Source of the DNA: Leucaena leucocephala
Taxonomy: Eukaryota > Streptophyta > Magnoliopsida > Fabales > Fabaceae
Direction of reading: 5' to 3'
DNA length: 64,000 nt
Assembly: GCA_037074615.1 (NCBI GenBank)
Contig: CM073515.1
Coordinates: 17,755,001 to 17,819,000, forward strand
In this document: positions 22,802 through 34,424 of the stretch, piece by piece
How the letters are laid out: every line of letters begins with the position of its first letter
How positions within the stretch are numbered: the first letter of the stretch is position 1
Made by a program: the position numbers and the translations under genes
The notes under the pieces: model-generated
Seen by the model: the letters and a program-made list of their open reading frames with translations, nothing else
Database searches by the model: none
Told to the model about the DNA's origin: nothing

Positions 22802-24642
22802 TGTAAGGAATTGGAAGACACGCAGCGGAAATTAATTTAAAAATTTTTTCCATTCCTTGCCAGGATCTACCGTATGTATTTAAGTCAAGTGGGAAGAAGC
22901 ATTACCCTCAGTGTTTCTCAACGACTTCCACAGCTTCTCTCCGCAGCTCGTGCTATCTTTTTGATCGCAAGAAGTCGACTCCTCAGGTCGTCTTCCTCTA
23001 CTGGTATCCACACGAACAGCGTTCCAACCATGAACGACGTGCTAGCGTCTCCTGTCCCTCTAAGGCTTTCTCAAGAGTTCGTCCTCTCCGTCTCTACTTC
23101 AGCAGTTTCTTATCTGCAAACCTTTTACAGATTCCGTTCGGCCCCTTTTGTGTTATGTGTTGTATTCAAAACGTAGCTCCTAAAATCGGATATATATGAT
23201 GCTCTGCTTTTTTCTCAACCGAATTAGATTTTGGAATTAATCTATATTAATTCCGAATACAATATCACATATTGTATAATTTGATAAGAAACTAATTAAA
23301 TAAATAATGTTTATATTAAATCCGTCCCACAGATTTAATTCACCTATTTATTTAATTTAAATAAAGATAAGATTAGACTGTATTTGATTTATTCTCATAA
23401 ATCAAATTTGAGATATCCTATCAATTTGAATTTCAAATTCAAACGTGATAGAGATTTAATTTATCCTTATAAATTAAATCTTGTAAATATCTCTTATATG
23501 AGATATCCTATCAATTTGAATTTCAAATTCAAACGTGATAGAGATTTAATTTATCCTCATAAATTAAATCTTGTAAATATCTCTTATATGAGATATCCTA
23601 TCAATTTGAATTTCAAATTCAAACGTGATAGAGATTTAATTTATCTTTATAAATTAAATCCTATATATCCCTTATATATAATATATATATATACGAATTT
23701 ATATATATACGAATATAAATATAAATAAATATATACATCAACCCTGGATCATTCATTGAATCTAGACACGTCTTAGATTCAATAAATCTGGACATCATAG
23801 CTCGTGTTGGGCTATTTTGTGTGCAACCCTGTAGGCCCATATGAAGTTGGCAGTGGGCCATTTGCTATACTGGCCCACAAGTCGCAAGCGGTCTCTAGCA
23901 AGACATAACGACTACCCAAATCATATGAGAATCGATAAACGATGTAACCTTTTATACAACCATATCATGTCCCTTCTGTCACGCGATATTTTGGTCATGG
24001 ATGAGGCATGGATAATGTCATCCTCCTATTCCTGACCGTTACTTTCTCGATCCCTGAGTAGTCTGACTATAGAAATGGAACTACCTTTCCATTACAGTAT
24101 GGCCATACATTTCTCAGACTCACTCATCGAGGGGCCCAGTAATATCTCTCTACGAATGTGAGGGACAAATTCCATCTTGACCATTCACATTCCTCCGCAT
24201 GAAAAACTACTAAGCCTGAACATAGTCTTTATGATCACTCAGTCAAAAGTGACTTTTGACTAGGCTAAAGCTGAGCGTTTGTCATGTAGGAATCCATGAT
24301 GATCTCAGGTCAAAGGGCATAGTGACATGGTTTGTATATGAGAGAAGATTATGACGTAACCCATGCAACTCTCTCATAGCGGGTCGGTCCAACACCTTGT
24401 ACTCTTACATGTGCATATGACTTTGATTTATATCTCTATACATCTTCAAAGTCATACTGGTCTTATTTCATCTCTGCTCCCGCACAGATGATCGACCAGG
24501 GACATTTAGGATAAGATCATGAATTATCCAAGGATGGTCATCACAATAAACATGCAAATAATATGATAACACAATTAATAAATTCATAAATCAATAATGT
24601 TCATAAGACAATGATTGGCCCCTAGGGCACATTTTCCAACAG
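22802..24642 (-). mobile_element. Solo Ty1/copia-type LTR with 5-bp TSD
   Basis: A 1841-bp TG...CA unit is flanked by perfect direct repeats GTTCC at 22797-22801 and 24643-24647. The minus strand starts TGTTGGAAAATGTGCCC and ends with a TTCCGCTGCGTGTC-like tail, both common at the ends of large plant copia LTRs. There is no PBS, PPT or coding interior, so it is a solo LTR left by recombination between two LTRs. The flanks (22546-22801 and 24648 onward) join into one gypsy LTR relic. The open frames inside it (22874-23176, 23384-23728, 23841-24035) have no recognisable domains and are not annotated as genes. Confidence 0.85.
23411..23680. repeat. Tandem repeat, three copies of 90 bp
   Basis: AGATATCCTATCAATTTGAA starts at 23411, 23501 and 23591, giving an exact 90-bp period with few changes between copies; the third copy decays after about 23665. 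Each unit carries a small inverted repeat (GAATTTCAAATTC). Because 90 is divisible by three, the array creates a spurious 30-residue protein repeat on the plus strand. Confidence 0.9.
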
Positions 24643-24647
24643 TTCCA

Positions 24648-25300
24648 TTTCCCAATAAAATTAGTTTATTCGTTGAAAAATACTATTCATTTGGTAAATC
24701 TGGAAGTTCTAGTTTCTTTGTCTTAACTTCAAAAATTTATTTCTCTTTCGTTACTTGTCCAAATGAATAATGTTACCTATGGATTTAAACCTCAAAATGT
24801 TTTCTTTAAGCTTATAAAATTTCATAGAAAAAATCGTTCATTTACTAGATGAAATTAACGTCGAAATGTTACTGTCTCCAGTTGCTCACTTTATCTCAAT
24901 TCTAGATTTTAACTCCAACTTAGAAAAATCATAATAAATCGAATACTTAACCAATTAAGGTGTTCTTGTTTTTCCTTTAAATATAAGTATCTTAGCTATT
25001 ATCATACCAAATTTCAAGATCGCACTCGTTGGTTAAGGCATCATAAATATCATCACAAAGCCACGACCTTAAAATACAACTACATGATCATACACTATGC
25101 ATCCCATCATAACCTTTCATAGTGTCAAGTAACCAATATAAATTATAATACAAGTTCAACCATCTATGTTTACCCTTTTTCTTGAGATGTTACAGCACCT
25201 ATGACATGGTTATGCATATGAAAAGAATGAGAGTTCATGAAAATCCCAATAGCAAGTCATACAAACTATAATATCGAAATGAACACAAAATATAAAGATA
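24648..25300 (-). mobile_element. Gypsy LTR relic, right part
   Basis: Continues the relic interrupted by the solo LTR. TAGTTTATTCGTTGAAA, ATTCATTTGGT and TTCATTTACTAGAT blocks parallel 5205-5400. It becomes unrecognisable in AT-rich sequence after about 25300. Confidence 0.6.
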
Positions 25301-25514
25301 GAAAAATAATCATTTAATTTAACATGACATTTATTTTTTTATCGTATAAGAAATATTGTTAAAATTTTATTATATTTTTTTACCATATATATATAAATAT
25401 AAATGAGATAAAAAAATTAAATTTATAAATAAATAATAATTTTAATATAAATATTATAAATAAAAAATAAATAAATTTAAATAAAAATATAAGAATATCT
25501 TTATCAATTTTTAT

Positions 25515-26065
25515 TTCATACCCTTCCTTCCTCTCCCCAACCAAACATCAGAATCTCTCTTAACTTCACACTTATAACCTCGCATAGACCCTCTCTTAAA
25601 TTAACTTTAGTAGCCAGTTTATTCAGTTTAATCAACAGCAAAATTCAGAATCATTGCATTAACAAATCAGCCAGTTGAAGCAAGTAAAGCTGAAGTTACC
25701 AGTTGAGTTGTTTAGGGAGACACCGAAGTTTGTAAAGGTGACTCAAGCGGTAGAAGGTTGAGGCTGGGGACATCGAGTGGAGTGAGGACTGTGGCGTGAG
25801 GCGTGCTGGACTACTCCGTTGCTGCTACGCGCTGATGCCAATGCGATGAAGTATGAAAGGATGGTGGGAAGTCAGACGAAGGGAAGGAAGAGAAGTATTA
25901 ACGACGGTGGTGAATGGTGACGGCGCTGCCGGAGGAGAGCGACGGAAGTCACAGTCACGAAAGCAAGAGGAGAAGAGGACGACTCAAGAGGAGTGAGCTG
26001 CAAAAGAACAAAGCATCAAGGATTTAGGTTAATGTGGGGTATAGTTTTTTTTTTCAGGGTATGAA
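25515..26065. mobile_element. GC-rich island bounded by an 11-bp inverted repeat
   Basis: TTTCATACCCT at about 25513-25523 recurs inverted (AGGGTATGAAA) at about 26056-26066. Between them, roughly 25690-26030 is markedly richer in G and C than both flanks and looks like leader or exon sequence on the minus strand (C/T-rich), without a long frame. This could be a non-autonomous transposon that captured host DNA, or the remains of a gene end. A second, overlapping inverted pair TGTGGGGTATA (26033) / TATACCCCACA (26144) lies at the right edge. Confidence 0.3.
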
Positions 26066-26798
26066 ACACAAATATTAAATTAAATTAGGAAAATTATTTT
26101 TTTAATTTATTCATCAGCTACTAATAAAACTAATCCAAGAGAATATACCCCACAATAAAAAAATAAAAAAATTATCACCATTGTGGGTCAGTGGGTCTAT
26201 GTAAAATTATCATCTCTTTAGGGTGAATTTGTACTGATAAAATATTAGCCTATAAAAATCTGTCAATCTATTTTTTAAAAAAATTATTAATTTTTTTTAT
26301 TTTTTTTAAATATTATTTTATTAAATATTAATAAAAATAATTATTTATTTATTAATATGTATTAAAATATTATAATTGATAAATATTATATTAATATTTA
26401 TTTAAATTTATAACTATAAAATTTAATATTTTTTTTATAAAAATTAAAAAATTTTAAAAGTATAATATTAATAAATTTTTTATTATATTAATATAATATT
26501 AAAAAAATTATAACATTAAATTTTAAAAATAATTTTTTAAAAACATTAAAAAAAAGAGTTTACAGTTTATCTAGGCCGAGAGCTAACTCAAAAGGCAAGC
26601 TCAAACTAGTAAAATATAAGCTGATTCGGCTTGCTCTCGCATCCCCACCTTTGCCCCCTCTAGGCCTACTTTAGATCACTATATCTTTTAGTTCTAGTAT
26701 TTTATAGTCACTTATAGTTACAATACACACTGTTTTGAATTCAGTGTAATTCAATTCTATATTTTTAGCTGCTTTTAAGATTTAGTATATATATGCCC
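26066..26798. other. AT-rich spacer, no feature seen
   Basis: Long A/T runs (26250-26560) and no frame, repeat family or RNA gene that I can support. About 26570-26660 is slightly more complex but unrecognised. Confidence 0.6.
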
Positions 26799-27345
26799 GT
26801 TTGAATAAATTTTTAAAAAAAATTATAAAAAATAATTTTTAGGTAGTTTTTAGAAAAAGATTTTTATAGAAAAATTTTATAAAAAAATTATTTTTAAAAA
26901 AATGAATAATTTAATAATTATTTTCAGAAATACTTTTATTATTAATAAATTACTAAAAAGAGTATATTTAATTAAAAATATGAGAGAAGAGATAAAGTGA
27001 TAAAAAAAGAGAGAGGAGAGAGGGTGAAAGAGATATAAGATAGAAGAAAGAGGAAAGAAAATAGAGGAGAGGGGTGGAAGAGATGTAAGATATAGGAAAA
27101 ATGAGAGAGGAGAGAGAATGTAAGAAAAAGTAAAGGTAAAATAGTAATTGGATAGTCTATAAACTCTTTTACTGTTCTAAAAGCTGGTCTCAATAGCTTA
27201 TCTAAAACATTAGTTTTAAATCATAACTTAGTCCAAAAGTCCTTTTAGATAAATATATCTGTTTGTTTTAAAATTTTTCTAAATCAATGTTTAGGTTAAA
27301 AATCCTTTTAAAATATAGGTTTTGACATTTGCTAAATACACACAT
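26799..27345 (+). repeat. MITE family A, copy 1
   Basis: This starts GCCCGTTTGAATAAA and ends in TATAGGTTTTGACATTTGCTAAA. Its core is purine-rich (GAGAGAGGAGAG, 26985-27110), followed by AGTCTATAAACTCTTTTACT at about 27155 and TCCAAAAGTCCTTTTAGATA near 27230. The same order of blocks recurs at 30150-30668 and 55688-56192 (inverted) and at 41702-42165 (same orientation). Short inverted ends of GYYTGTTTRGATAA type suggest a TIR-type non-autonomous DNA transposon. The 73-codon minus-strand frame inside it is low-complexity and not a gene. Confidence 0.7.
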
Positions 27346-28504
27346 AACCCTTCTTTTTGTTGATAGAGTATAATCCTTCCCTTGTTTATAATTTTGTCAT
27401 TATCATACATGACTCATGCTGAATTTTTTTATTTAATTTAAATAATTAAATTGACAATTTTCTTAACTTTATCCTTTTTTTAAATGATGTGATTTAATTT
27501 TTCTAACTTTAAATCTCAACTAATAACTAATAGTAAGGATAAAAAAATAATTAATAAGATGGTTGGTGACTTATATTTAAAGTTAGAAAATTATATTTAG
27601 AAGATGCCATATAATATAATAAAGAGAGAGAGAGAGAGAGTACATCATTAAAGATTAATAGCGTGGCTTCCTAACTCAAATTAGAATTTATAATATTTCA
27701 TAAAGTAAAACAATGTTTAGTTGGGTGTGTTCTTCCTGTATGTACTTCTTTCATGTCATTGAGGACACTTTAGTAGTGATTTAGGTTACCAATTTTTAAT
27801 CCATAAAAAAAAAAAAAACAAAGAAAGCGGCTGTGCGCATATTGTTTGTCTACTCCTTTGCAGCAGTGACTGATATAATTTGTTGTTGTTGTTGTAAGAG
27901 TAGGTTTGGAAATTTTAAAATATGAAAAATTACTTTAAAGTCCTATATAAGATAACTTATTATTTACGGATAATATCTAAATTACTATTAAAGTCTCAAG
28001 AGTAATGTAGGGAAGATAATATAATTGTGATAAAAAGACTATTATCTTTACTTTTGTTAATAAGTATGAATATTTATTAATAACTTAAAGTGAAATACTT
28101 TTCAATTAGAATCTCCACTTATTAATAAAGACTTTTTTATATGTCTCATTTTAAATTGTCAATTTTAAATTTATTCCTTCATATGAACCAATTTCTCAAA
28201 AGTCGTAATTTAAAATTTTAAACTCTTAAAAACAAAAATTATTTCCTCTATTTTAAATATAATATCTCTTATATCTTTAATATAAAAATATTTAATTAAT
28301 TTAATTTAATTAAAAAATTAATTAATATGATATTTTTTAAAAATATTTTAATTATTTTCTTTAACTCATTTCTTCCTTTTATTATTAATAGAGTATCAAT
28401 ATTTATAATTTAAAAAAATAATAAATATAAAAAATAGATATTATATTTAAGATAAATATTAATTCTCTAATTAGATATTATATTAAAAGTATGAAGAGTA
28501 TATT
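27346..28504. other. AT-rich spacer with (GA)n microsatellite
   Basis: It holds a (GA)n run at about 27622-27641 and a poly-A tract near 27807-27820. No gene, RNA or transposon is recognised; 28250-28500 is very AT-rich. Confidence 0.55.
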
Positions 28505-29259
28505 TTTTGAAGGGTGGTTTTAACGAACTGTGGAAAGAAATGAGTTATATGGTGATGGTCTTGGCACGAGAATAGGAAGTGTGCAATATGCAAAGGTTGT
28601 TATTGAACTAAGAAAAATTAGCGAATTACGTTTTACCCAGATCCTACTATAAAGACCCGAGGTGCTAGCCCCCTGTGGTTTCTATAAGAAAGAATGGTTT
28701 GACAGCTTCTTGCAGAATACCGCACTCAATGCTGTTGATGGAGTCCCCCCACCATATTTACAGGCTGCTGGGTGCTGGTAAGAAAATATAACTCTCTAGG
28801 TCTTATCAATTTTTCCATGAAATAAACTTATTTTAAAAAGAGTTTATTATCCAGTCCTAAGCTTTTGAAAGAATAAATATATGGAATTTTTTTATTTTGC
28901 AAATATGCATATAGATGTGAATTAACAAATAATCTCTTTTTCTATTTTGGGCCACAAACACCAAGAGGGCAAGTGAACACCTGTGTGATTGTTCCAAGTA
29001 ATTTTCTTTTCTGCATTTTAAATCTCATGGATTAAATTAGCAACAGGTTTCAGCCTCACAGAAGAGGGAGGAGTACCATTCGACTCCCAAGGATGACGGA
29101 AACATTCAAAGCGACGTCATGTTGCTAAATGGAAAAGTTTTGACTTTGACTGAGTCTCGAGATATTCCTTCCATGGAAACAATGCTTGTTGGTCCTTCTT
29201 CTCCAATCAATATGGCTGCCGATTCCATTGTCTTTGTTAGCCTCAATAACCTTAATTAG
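28505..29259 (+). pseudogene. Heparanase-like (GH79, AtGUS-type) pseudogene
   Basis: Two separated blocks read as plant heparanase-like protein (endo-beta-glucuronidase, GH79). The first, 28505-28781, gives pieces in three frames: GGFNELW (cf. the GNELCG region), then IGSVQYAKVVIELRK, a stop, and VLAPCGFYKKEWFDSFLQ leading to a V(D)GV..HHIY...GAG end before a GTAAG splice donor. The second, 29059-29259, is the C-terminal exon: REEEYHSTPKDDGNIQS, MLLNGKVLTLTE, a SPINM motif, stop TAG at 29257. The exons between them, which carry much of the (beta/alpha)8 barrel, and everything upstream are missing. The first block contains frameshifts and an in-frame stop. The family acts on glucuronic-acid-containing wall glycans, but this locus cannot make it. 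Confidence 0.75.
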
Positions 29260-30149
29260 CATGCTAATAAGAGTTATCATATATGGTAAAAAATATATTT
29301 ATATTTTATAAAAATATAAATTTAATTTTTTATACTATTATGAGTACTCATTTAATAAACGATCTCGTAAGGTAATTGTAAGTGTTTTTAAATTTTAGAG
29401 TTATACCCTAATTTTAGTCGAAGATGTTGAATCTATCTAAATTTTTTTGTATAAAAAATATTTAATTAATGCACCTCCTTGTGCATAATCATATTTTTCT
29501 ATTCTTGTTTATGATATTCCTTTTTTATTGGAGCTTATTAGAATTTCCTAGTTTTACAATCCCCACCAAGTATTGTATATATTCATTAGATTGAATTGAT
29601 TACAAATATTTCTTACGCTTTTCGTTTTATTTCTTCCATGATTCAGGGAGTAGTAGAATCTTTGCAAAGCTTTATCAGTAGAATTGTTAAAGCAAGAAAC
29701 AAAAAAGCAAAATTTACCCTCAACTTAAAAATTCATTTTACATTAATTAATAAATTGATAGTTGAATTGATAAGTAATTGTAAAACGAAACTAACAACTA
29801 GCTAAGGGTATTAATACATAAGGACTCTTACTAAAATTAAGCAAACAATAAAGACACAATAAAAAAGAAACAAATTATATTATCTAATTTAAAATTGTGT
29901 AAAATTATAAAGTTCGTCAGGTTAATTTTTTTTAGAATTTATTCTATTATTTTATATTTTTAAAATATTTTTTATTTTATACTTCTTTATAACTTATATG
30001 TCGCTATCTATATCAACACTAATTAACATATCATCAATCTAATTTATCATTACCCAAACATACTATAATTGAGAAAATTTAAGTACCCGATAAAAAAGAA
30101 AAAACTATACGAAGCCTTGTTAAAAATCAAAGGAATAGCTACAAATTAT
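29260..30149. other. AT-rich spacer, no feature seen
   Basis: Mostly A/T with short unrelated frames. A 69-codon frame at 29596-29805 has no recognisable domain or codon bias and is not called. Confidence 0.55.
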
Positions 30150-30668
30150 AGTGTGTTTTTGAAAACCACATAAACCATCATTTTAAAAATTCTTTTAGGA
30201 AAACATTTAGTTTATTTTTTTAAAAATAAATAGTTATATTTATCTAAAAAGACTTTTGGACTAAACTATAGTTTTAAACCATAATGTTTTAGATAAACTA
30301 CTGAGATTAATTTTTAGAACAGTAAAAGAACTTATAGACTATCTAATTATCATTTTACCCTTATTTTTTTTTACACTATCTATTCTTTTTCTTCTCTACT
30401 ATCTCTCATCTCTCCTCTATCATCTCATCTATCTTCTTTCTTTTCACCATTTCTCCTCTCTTATATATCTTCCCTCCTCTTTCATCTTTCCTATATTTAA
30501 TAAAATAATCATTTTTAATAATTTTTAATTATAAAAATCTTTTTAGTAATAATTATTTAAACATTCATTTATTCAGAATATTTTTTTCTCATAAATTCTT
30601 ATCTAAAAACTGTTTAAAAGCTTTTTTTATAATCTTTTTTTTAAATCTTTATCCAAACATTCTCGTAA
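30150..30668 (-). repeat. MITE family A, copy 2, just upstream of MTERF6
   Basis: Inverted relative to copy 1. The block ACTTATAGACTATCTAATTA at 30328 is the reverse complement of the copy-1 core; the pyrimidine-rich part (30380-30490) mirrors the purine-rich core; the end TTATCCAAACATTCT at 30649 mirrors the start GCCCGTTTGAATAA. Its right end is within ~40 bp of the probable MTERF6 transcript leader, so it forms part of that promoter. Confidence 0.7.
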
Positions 30669-30689
30669 TTTTGCTTCAAAATTTTAGAA

Positions 30690-31245
30690 GTCTCTTGCAA
30701 CACAAAACGCCGCCGTTTAGTTGAAGATAAGGAGAAGCGAACAGAAGGTGAAGATGAGAGAAACCGAACGCTTCGACGTTGGATTACTCCCTAGTTCCTG
30801 ATCCACTCCTGTCATCCTGGCTCACTTCTGAGTATAGAGAGAGAGAGTGGTCTGTTCTGATTCTTCTGCCATAGCTGAAAACCGTATCTCCATTTCCACC
30901 TGCCATAGCCACAAACCTTTGGCCCTTCCTCTCTTTCACCTCCTTTGTCTTTATCACCTACGAAAACTTTGCTTTATGGTTTTTTATCATCTTCAGCTCT
31001 TCTCACATTCATTTGCATCAAATATAGCGAATTGCCGAGTCATAGTTCGATTTTATTAGTCGATCCTTCGGGTTTGAAATTGTCAAGCATTGTTGGGCTT
31101 GGTTTCGCTTGTGAGATTGATAAATTGCTCAAGAAATTCGGAGGACTTTGTGTTAGATGGCGTAGCAGAGCTTCAACCGCCGCTGAGCACACAAACACTT
31201 GCTTTTCTTGTCTGAGGACTCAGAAATTTTGAGTTTTCTCCATTG
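30690..31245 (+). other. MTERF6: MTERF6 5' leader exon (approximate start)
   Basis: Host-like, more GC-rich sequence begins around 30690 after the MITE, with AAAACGCCGCCGTTTA at 30704. The leader ends at a splice donor ATTG|GTAAGT (31246). Several short upstream frames are present (ATG at 30847 for 70 codons, ATG at 30945 for 95 codons); neither joins the main frame. A TGA at 31213-31215 is in frame with the main ATG once the intron is removed, so the protein cannot extend into this exon. The transcription start was not determined. Confidence 0.55.
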
Positions 31246-31744
31246 GTAAGTGTGATACCCGTTTCTGTAAAAAATGATTTCTTCTTTTCTGAAGAAGGGC
31301 GGTGTTGGCCTTAGCTTCATTTCACGGGGACTTCATTGTTACTGCTGGGTTGAAGCTACTTTTTAATCTCAGTTAGCAACAAGAATATGCATTTTTTACA
31401 TGGTTTCAAATTGAATTTCCCATCTTTGTTAATGCTAGAATTTATGAAGATAGAATCTCTGCAACATTAAATTGATATAAAATCAATGATGAAGGGCAGT
31501 TGTTGTAATTCAACCTTTGATGAATAAACCCCCAGAAATTCACTGTGGATTGCTATTATTGGTGTTGAGTTTCAGATTGAGGTTTATAGCTATCCACTGT
31601 CAAAAACATGTTTATTTTCATCTTCTTTCTATTAGTCTTTGAGGAATTCAGGTTTTCCCAACAAATTTTCTTCTTAACATTTTGTATTGGTTTTCCTGAT
31701 ACTTTCAAATCTGTTAAACTGAAAATCCTTTTTCACATTTATAG
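31246..31744 (+). other. MTERF6: MTERF6 5'-UTR intron
   Basis: GTAAGT donor at 31246 and a pyrimidine-rich acceptor ending TTTATAG at 31744, six bases before the start codon at 31751. The intron sits entirely in the leader, a common arrangement for plant housekeeping genes. Confidence 0.65.
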
Positions 31745-31750
31745 AATAAT

Positions 31751-32788
31751 ATGGAAATCTCTAGCACCTATAATGGCGGTGGCATGATGTGGTTTTTTAA
31801 GGATAGAGGATTTGATGATAAAAGCATACAAGGAATGTTCAGGAAGTGCAAGTGCCTTGAGGTTGTGCATCAAGAAAGAGCATCTGAGAATTGGACCTAT
31901 TTGACAAGCATTGGCATTCAAGAGAGGAAACTCTCATCAATTGTTTCAAAATGTCCCAAGATTCTTACCCTTGGCCTTAATGAGAAGATAGTTCCCATGG
32001 TTGAATGCCTCAAGACACTGGGAACAAAACCCAATGAAGTTGCTTCTGCTATAGCCAAGTTCCCTCATTTACTCTCACATAGTGTGGAAGAGAAGCTTTG
32101 TCCTCTTTTGGCCTTCTTTCAGGCATTGGGCATCCCTGAAAAGCGACTTGGAAAAATAATACTGCTCAATCCAAGGCTTATCAGCTATGGCATTGAAACA
32201 AAGCTCACAGAAATTGTAGACTTTCTTGCTAGCCTTGGTCTTAACAAGGATGGAATGATTGGAAAAATTTTAGTGAGGAACCCATATATTATGGGATATA
32301 GCGTTGATAAAAGACTCCGCCCTACTACTCAGTTTATGAAGTCAATAGGTCTGACCAATCTCGAACTTCAAGTGGTAGCTGTGAACTTCCCGGAAGTATT
32401 GAGTAGAGATGTGAACAGGGTTTTGGAGCCGAATTATGCATACTTAAAGAGATGTGGATTTCAAGACAGACAGATTGTTGCTTTGGTAGTTGGATTTCCT
32501 CCAATCCTGTTCAAGAGCATCCAAAATTCTTTAGAACCCAAGATAAGGTTTCTTGTAGATGTGATGGGGAGACAAATCCATGAAGTTATTGATTATCCTG
32601 GCTTCTTTCGTCATGGTCTGAAGAGAGACATAGAGTTGCGGCACAAATTTTTAAAGCAGAGGAACTTAGATTGTAGCTTGAGTGAAATGCTTGACTGTAA
32701 TAAGAAGAAGTTCTTCTTAAAATTTGGTTTATTAGAAGGTCATGTGTTGAGTAATAAGGTTTCATTCCCCTTAGAACTTAGTTTATGA
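31751..32788 (+). CDS. MTERF6: mTERF family protein, MTERF6 orthologue
   Basis: A single-exon 345-residue protein built almost entirely of mTERF repeats, the ~30-residue helical units with a LxxxGIxxxxLxxxxxxxPxxL pattern. Clear units are at residues ~50-75 (GIQERKLSSIVSKCPKIL), ~86-111 (LGTKPNEVASAIAKFPHLL), ~122-147, ~158-183, ~196-220 and ~230-256. The length and near-continuous likeness, including the ASENW...GIQERKL and MLDCNKKKF segments, match Arabidopsis mTERF6/PDE191 (about 333 residues). In Arabidopsis mTERF6 binds organellar DNA, is needed for transcription termination and tRNA-Ile maturation in plastids, and its loss causes pigment-defective, seedling-lethal plants. The start is supported by an in-frame stop 12 codons upstream in the spliced leader. 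The N-terminus has no strong transit-peptide look, as in the Arabidopsis protein. Tail-to-tail with the MAPR4-like gene. Confidence 0.93.
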   Translation: MEISSTYNGGGMMWFFKDRGFDDKSIQGMFRKCKCLEVVHQERASENWTYLTSIGIQERKLSSIVSKCPKILTLGLNEKIVPMVECLKTLGTKPNEVASAIAKFPHLLSHSVEEKLCPLLAFFQALGIPEKRLGKIILLNPRLISYGIETKLTEIVDFLASLGLNKDGMIGKILVRNPYIMGYSVDKRLRPTTQFMKSIGLTNLELQVVAVNFPEVLSRDVNRVLEPNYAYLKRCGFQDRQIVALVVGFPPILFKSIQNSLEPKIRFLVDVMGRQIHEVIDYPGFFRHGLKRDIELRHKFLKQRNLDCSLSEMLDCNKKKFFLKFGLLEGHVLSNKVSFPLELSL

Positions 32789-34424
32789 TTTTTGTATCAC
32801 TGGCTTAGTTTAGTTGTCATTTTCAGATTTCTGCCCTTGATGTGGATTCGTTTAAGAAGTTCAAAGTGTTAGGCATTCCACATATATCCAATCTATTTCA
32901 ATTGAAATTTCTATGATTAAGATCTTCTGAGATGATAGGTTATCCCTGTTATGAAGTTTGTATATATTTAAAAAATGAAGAGCCTTATGTGTAACTTCAA
33001 GAAAGCTTATAGATGGTTTGCGTAATCTATTCTTTGTTTCAAGGTGTAGGTTTTAAAAATGGAGGGAAGTCTACGTAATGTTAGCCATATTTCCAAAAAG
33101 TATGTATTGATCTCAGAAATATAGTCATGTCTATTAACATCTCAAAGGATGCATGCCTAACTTACTCTTGTGGTTTTTTTTTATATCTAAGTGCAAGAAT
33201 TCATTGATCTCTCTCAAATAGGAATTTGAGGGGGGATTGGGTTTTTTTTAATGTTTTGGAGAATCATTATGAGATTTTAATGAACGAATGTATTTATTAA
33301 AAAACTTTAGAATAAGTGTGCAACTATAAATCTATTGTTATTTCTCATATTAAAACTCGCTATAATATGTTATTCATTTCTTGTGAAACTTTTTCATGAT
33401 TATATTCTGTTTTTAAAATCTCTGTAATTTTCCTTTATTTTGGGGAGTTGATTTCTTTCTATTTGGTAGGAAATAGAATGTCATCACTAATTTGTTAACA
33501 AAAATTTGATTAGTGATTTGGGAGCAGATTGATATGATTAGTGAAAATTCATTGTCACGTATGGACCTTATTGATTTTGCATGATTGGAGTGTGTAGTAG
33601 CCAAGCAATAGTTAGTAGGATAGAAAAGGAGTTTGATTTGATCAATCTACAAATTTGAATATCTTGTAGGCAATACCAATGAACCTATGTTTGGCTAAAC
33701 AAACAAGTGATTTTCATATTGAAACAGGGTTTAAATTCATTAAGAGTAAATTAGCAAGACAAATAGTTTGGGTTGCTTTGACTCTTAAAGCACATTACAT
33801 GGGCATTTAAATGCACCAGGCAATCACTAAAATAATTAATTTCACAGTTTTACTAAACAAATTTGAAGAATTGCCTGATGCCTTTTCTTTTCTTTTTAGG
33901 GAAAGTTCGATTGTGCTTTCTTAATAACTAGTTGAATTAAAATGTGCATTGTTCTGGTAAAAAATAATAGTGCGATTTCGTATAAATATTCATGCATTTC
34001 AAATTTTCAAGAATAAATAAATGAATAATAAATATTTAAAATACAAGAAAATAGAGATAGAAACCCATATATATATATATATAAGCGACACTATGAATGG
34101 CACAATTCAGCTCAACCTAGCAAAATCCTGACACATTTCAGTTGTCTCGGTTAAATGCGACCAAACCAATCAATACATCAACATATAGTAGATATACGTT
34201 GTTACTTTACTGTATATGCTGAATTTTTTAATCTTTAGTCTTTGGTCTTTTTTCCTCTTGATCTCTATTTTCTGGTCATTAAAAAGAAACAACAACCAAG
34301 TTTTGAAGCTCAAGGCAGAGTTGCTCTAGTTACATGTATCAAAGTAGATCCAGTTGATCTTCTATATTAATCTTTTAATATACAAAATATAAATCCCACA
34401 AGTCAAACCCACCAATGAGCAATT
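32789..34424. other. Intergenic region between convergent genes
   Basis: It includes the 3' UTR of MTERF6 and probably that of the minus-strand MAPR4-like gene. A short (TA)n run is at about 34067-34082. I see no further gene; the 63-codon frame at 33413-33604 has no support. Confidence 0.55.

Noticed and set aside
22874..23176. 100-residue Ser-rich open frame
   Set aside because: Lies wholly within the solo copia LTR (22802-24642) near its 3' end; no recognisable domain.
23411..23680. CRISPR-like regular repeats
   Set aside because: Only three contiguous 90-bp copies without distinct spacers, in plant nuclear DNA inside an LTR.
23384..23728. 114-residue protein with three 30-residue repeats
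   Set aside because: The repeats come from a 90-bp DNA tandem array inside a solo LTR; composition is AT-driven, with no domain and no promoter.
30847..31232. Two overlapping frames (70 and 95 codons) upstream of MTERF6 as separate genes or as its N-terminus
   Set aside because: They lie in the leader exon; an in-frame TGA at 31213 separates them from the MTERF6 start after splicing, and they lack domains. They may only act as upstream ORFs.
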